Made by a program: the position numbers and the translations under genes
Part shown: in pieces, positions 5,526 through 5,539 of the stretch
Layout of the letters: every line of letters begins with the position of its first letter
Numbering within the stretch: position 1 is the stretch's first letter
Assembly: GCA_023397045.1 (NCBI GenBank)
Contig: JAEWUR010000671.1
Span: 1-5,539 of the forward strand
From: Planctomycetota bacterium
Lineage (GTDB): Bacteria; Planctomycetota; Planctomycetia; Pirellulales; Thermoguttaceae
Direction of reading: 5' to 3'
Length of the DNA stretch: 5,539 nt
Notes under the pieces: generated by a model
Seen by the model: the letters and a program-made list of their open reading frames with translations, nothing else
Told to the model about the DNA's origin: nothing
Databases searched by the model: none

Positions 5526-5539
5526 TTAGGGTGAGGGCC

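Overview
The window looks like a chromosomal fragment of a planctomycete, probably close to Pirellulales. The grounds are an LptE-family outer-membrane lipoprotein (so an LPS-bearing, diderm cell), a flagellar gene sitting outside a flagellar cluster, and gaps full of short palindromic and tandem repeats. These include a CCCGAAGCGTGAGCGAGGGA-type motif that I associate, from memory, with planctomycete intergenic DNA. No database search was possible, so the taxon is inference.

All five genes lie on the minus strand. In transcription order (right to left) they are: lptE (4867-5352, start uncertain), folP (3943-4815), proA (2220-3485), fliM (1253-2185), and the 5' part of a nucleoside:H+ symporter-type MFS permease that runs off the left edge (1-1108). 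lptE and folP are 51 bp apart and could share a transcript. proA follows a 457-bp gap and has its own sigma70-like promoter. fliM starts 34 bp after proA. The MFS gene follows a 144-bp gap with a weaker promoter candidate. The products serve unrelated jobs: LPS export, folate synthesis, proline synthesis, flagellar switching and nucleoside-type transport. This is a housekeeping neighbourhood, not a dedicated pathway.

The unusual content is the repeats and their contact with gene ends. A heptamer repeat supplies the proA stop codon and abuts the fliM ribosome binding site. The 457-bp folP-proA gap is a mosaic of at least seven hairpins. Upstream of lptE lie a 9-bp repeat and a 39-bp tandem hairpin array, and the lptE frame stays open through them to the window edge without an ATG, GTG or TTG before position 5352. 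The FliM homologue has no visible N-terminal CheY-binding peptide. I see no CRISPR array, transposase, tRNA, rRNA, defence island or new multigene system.
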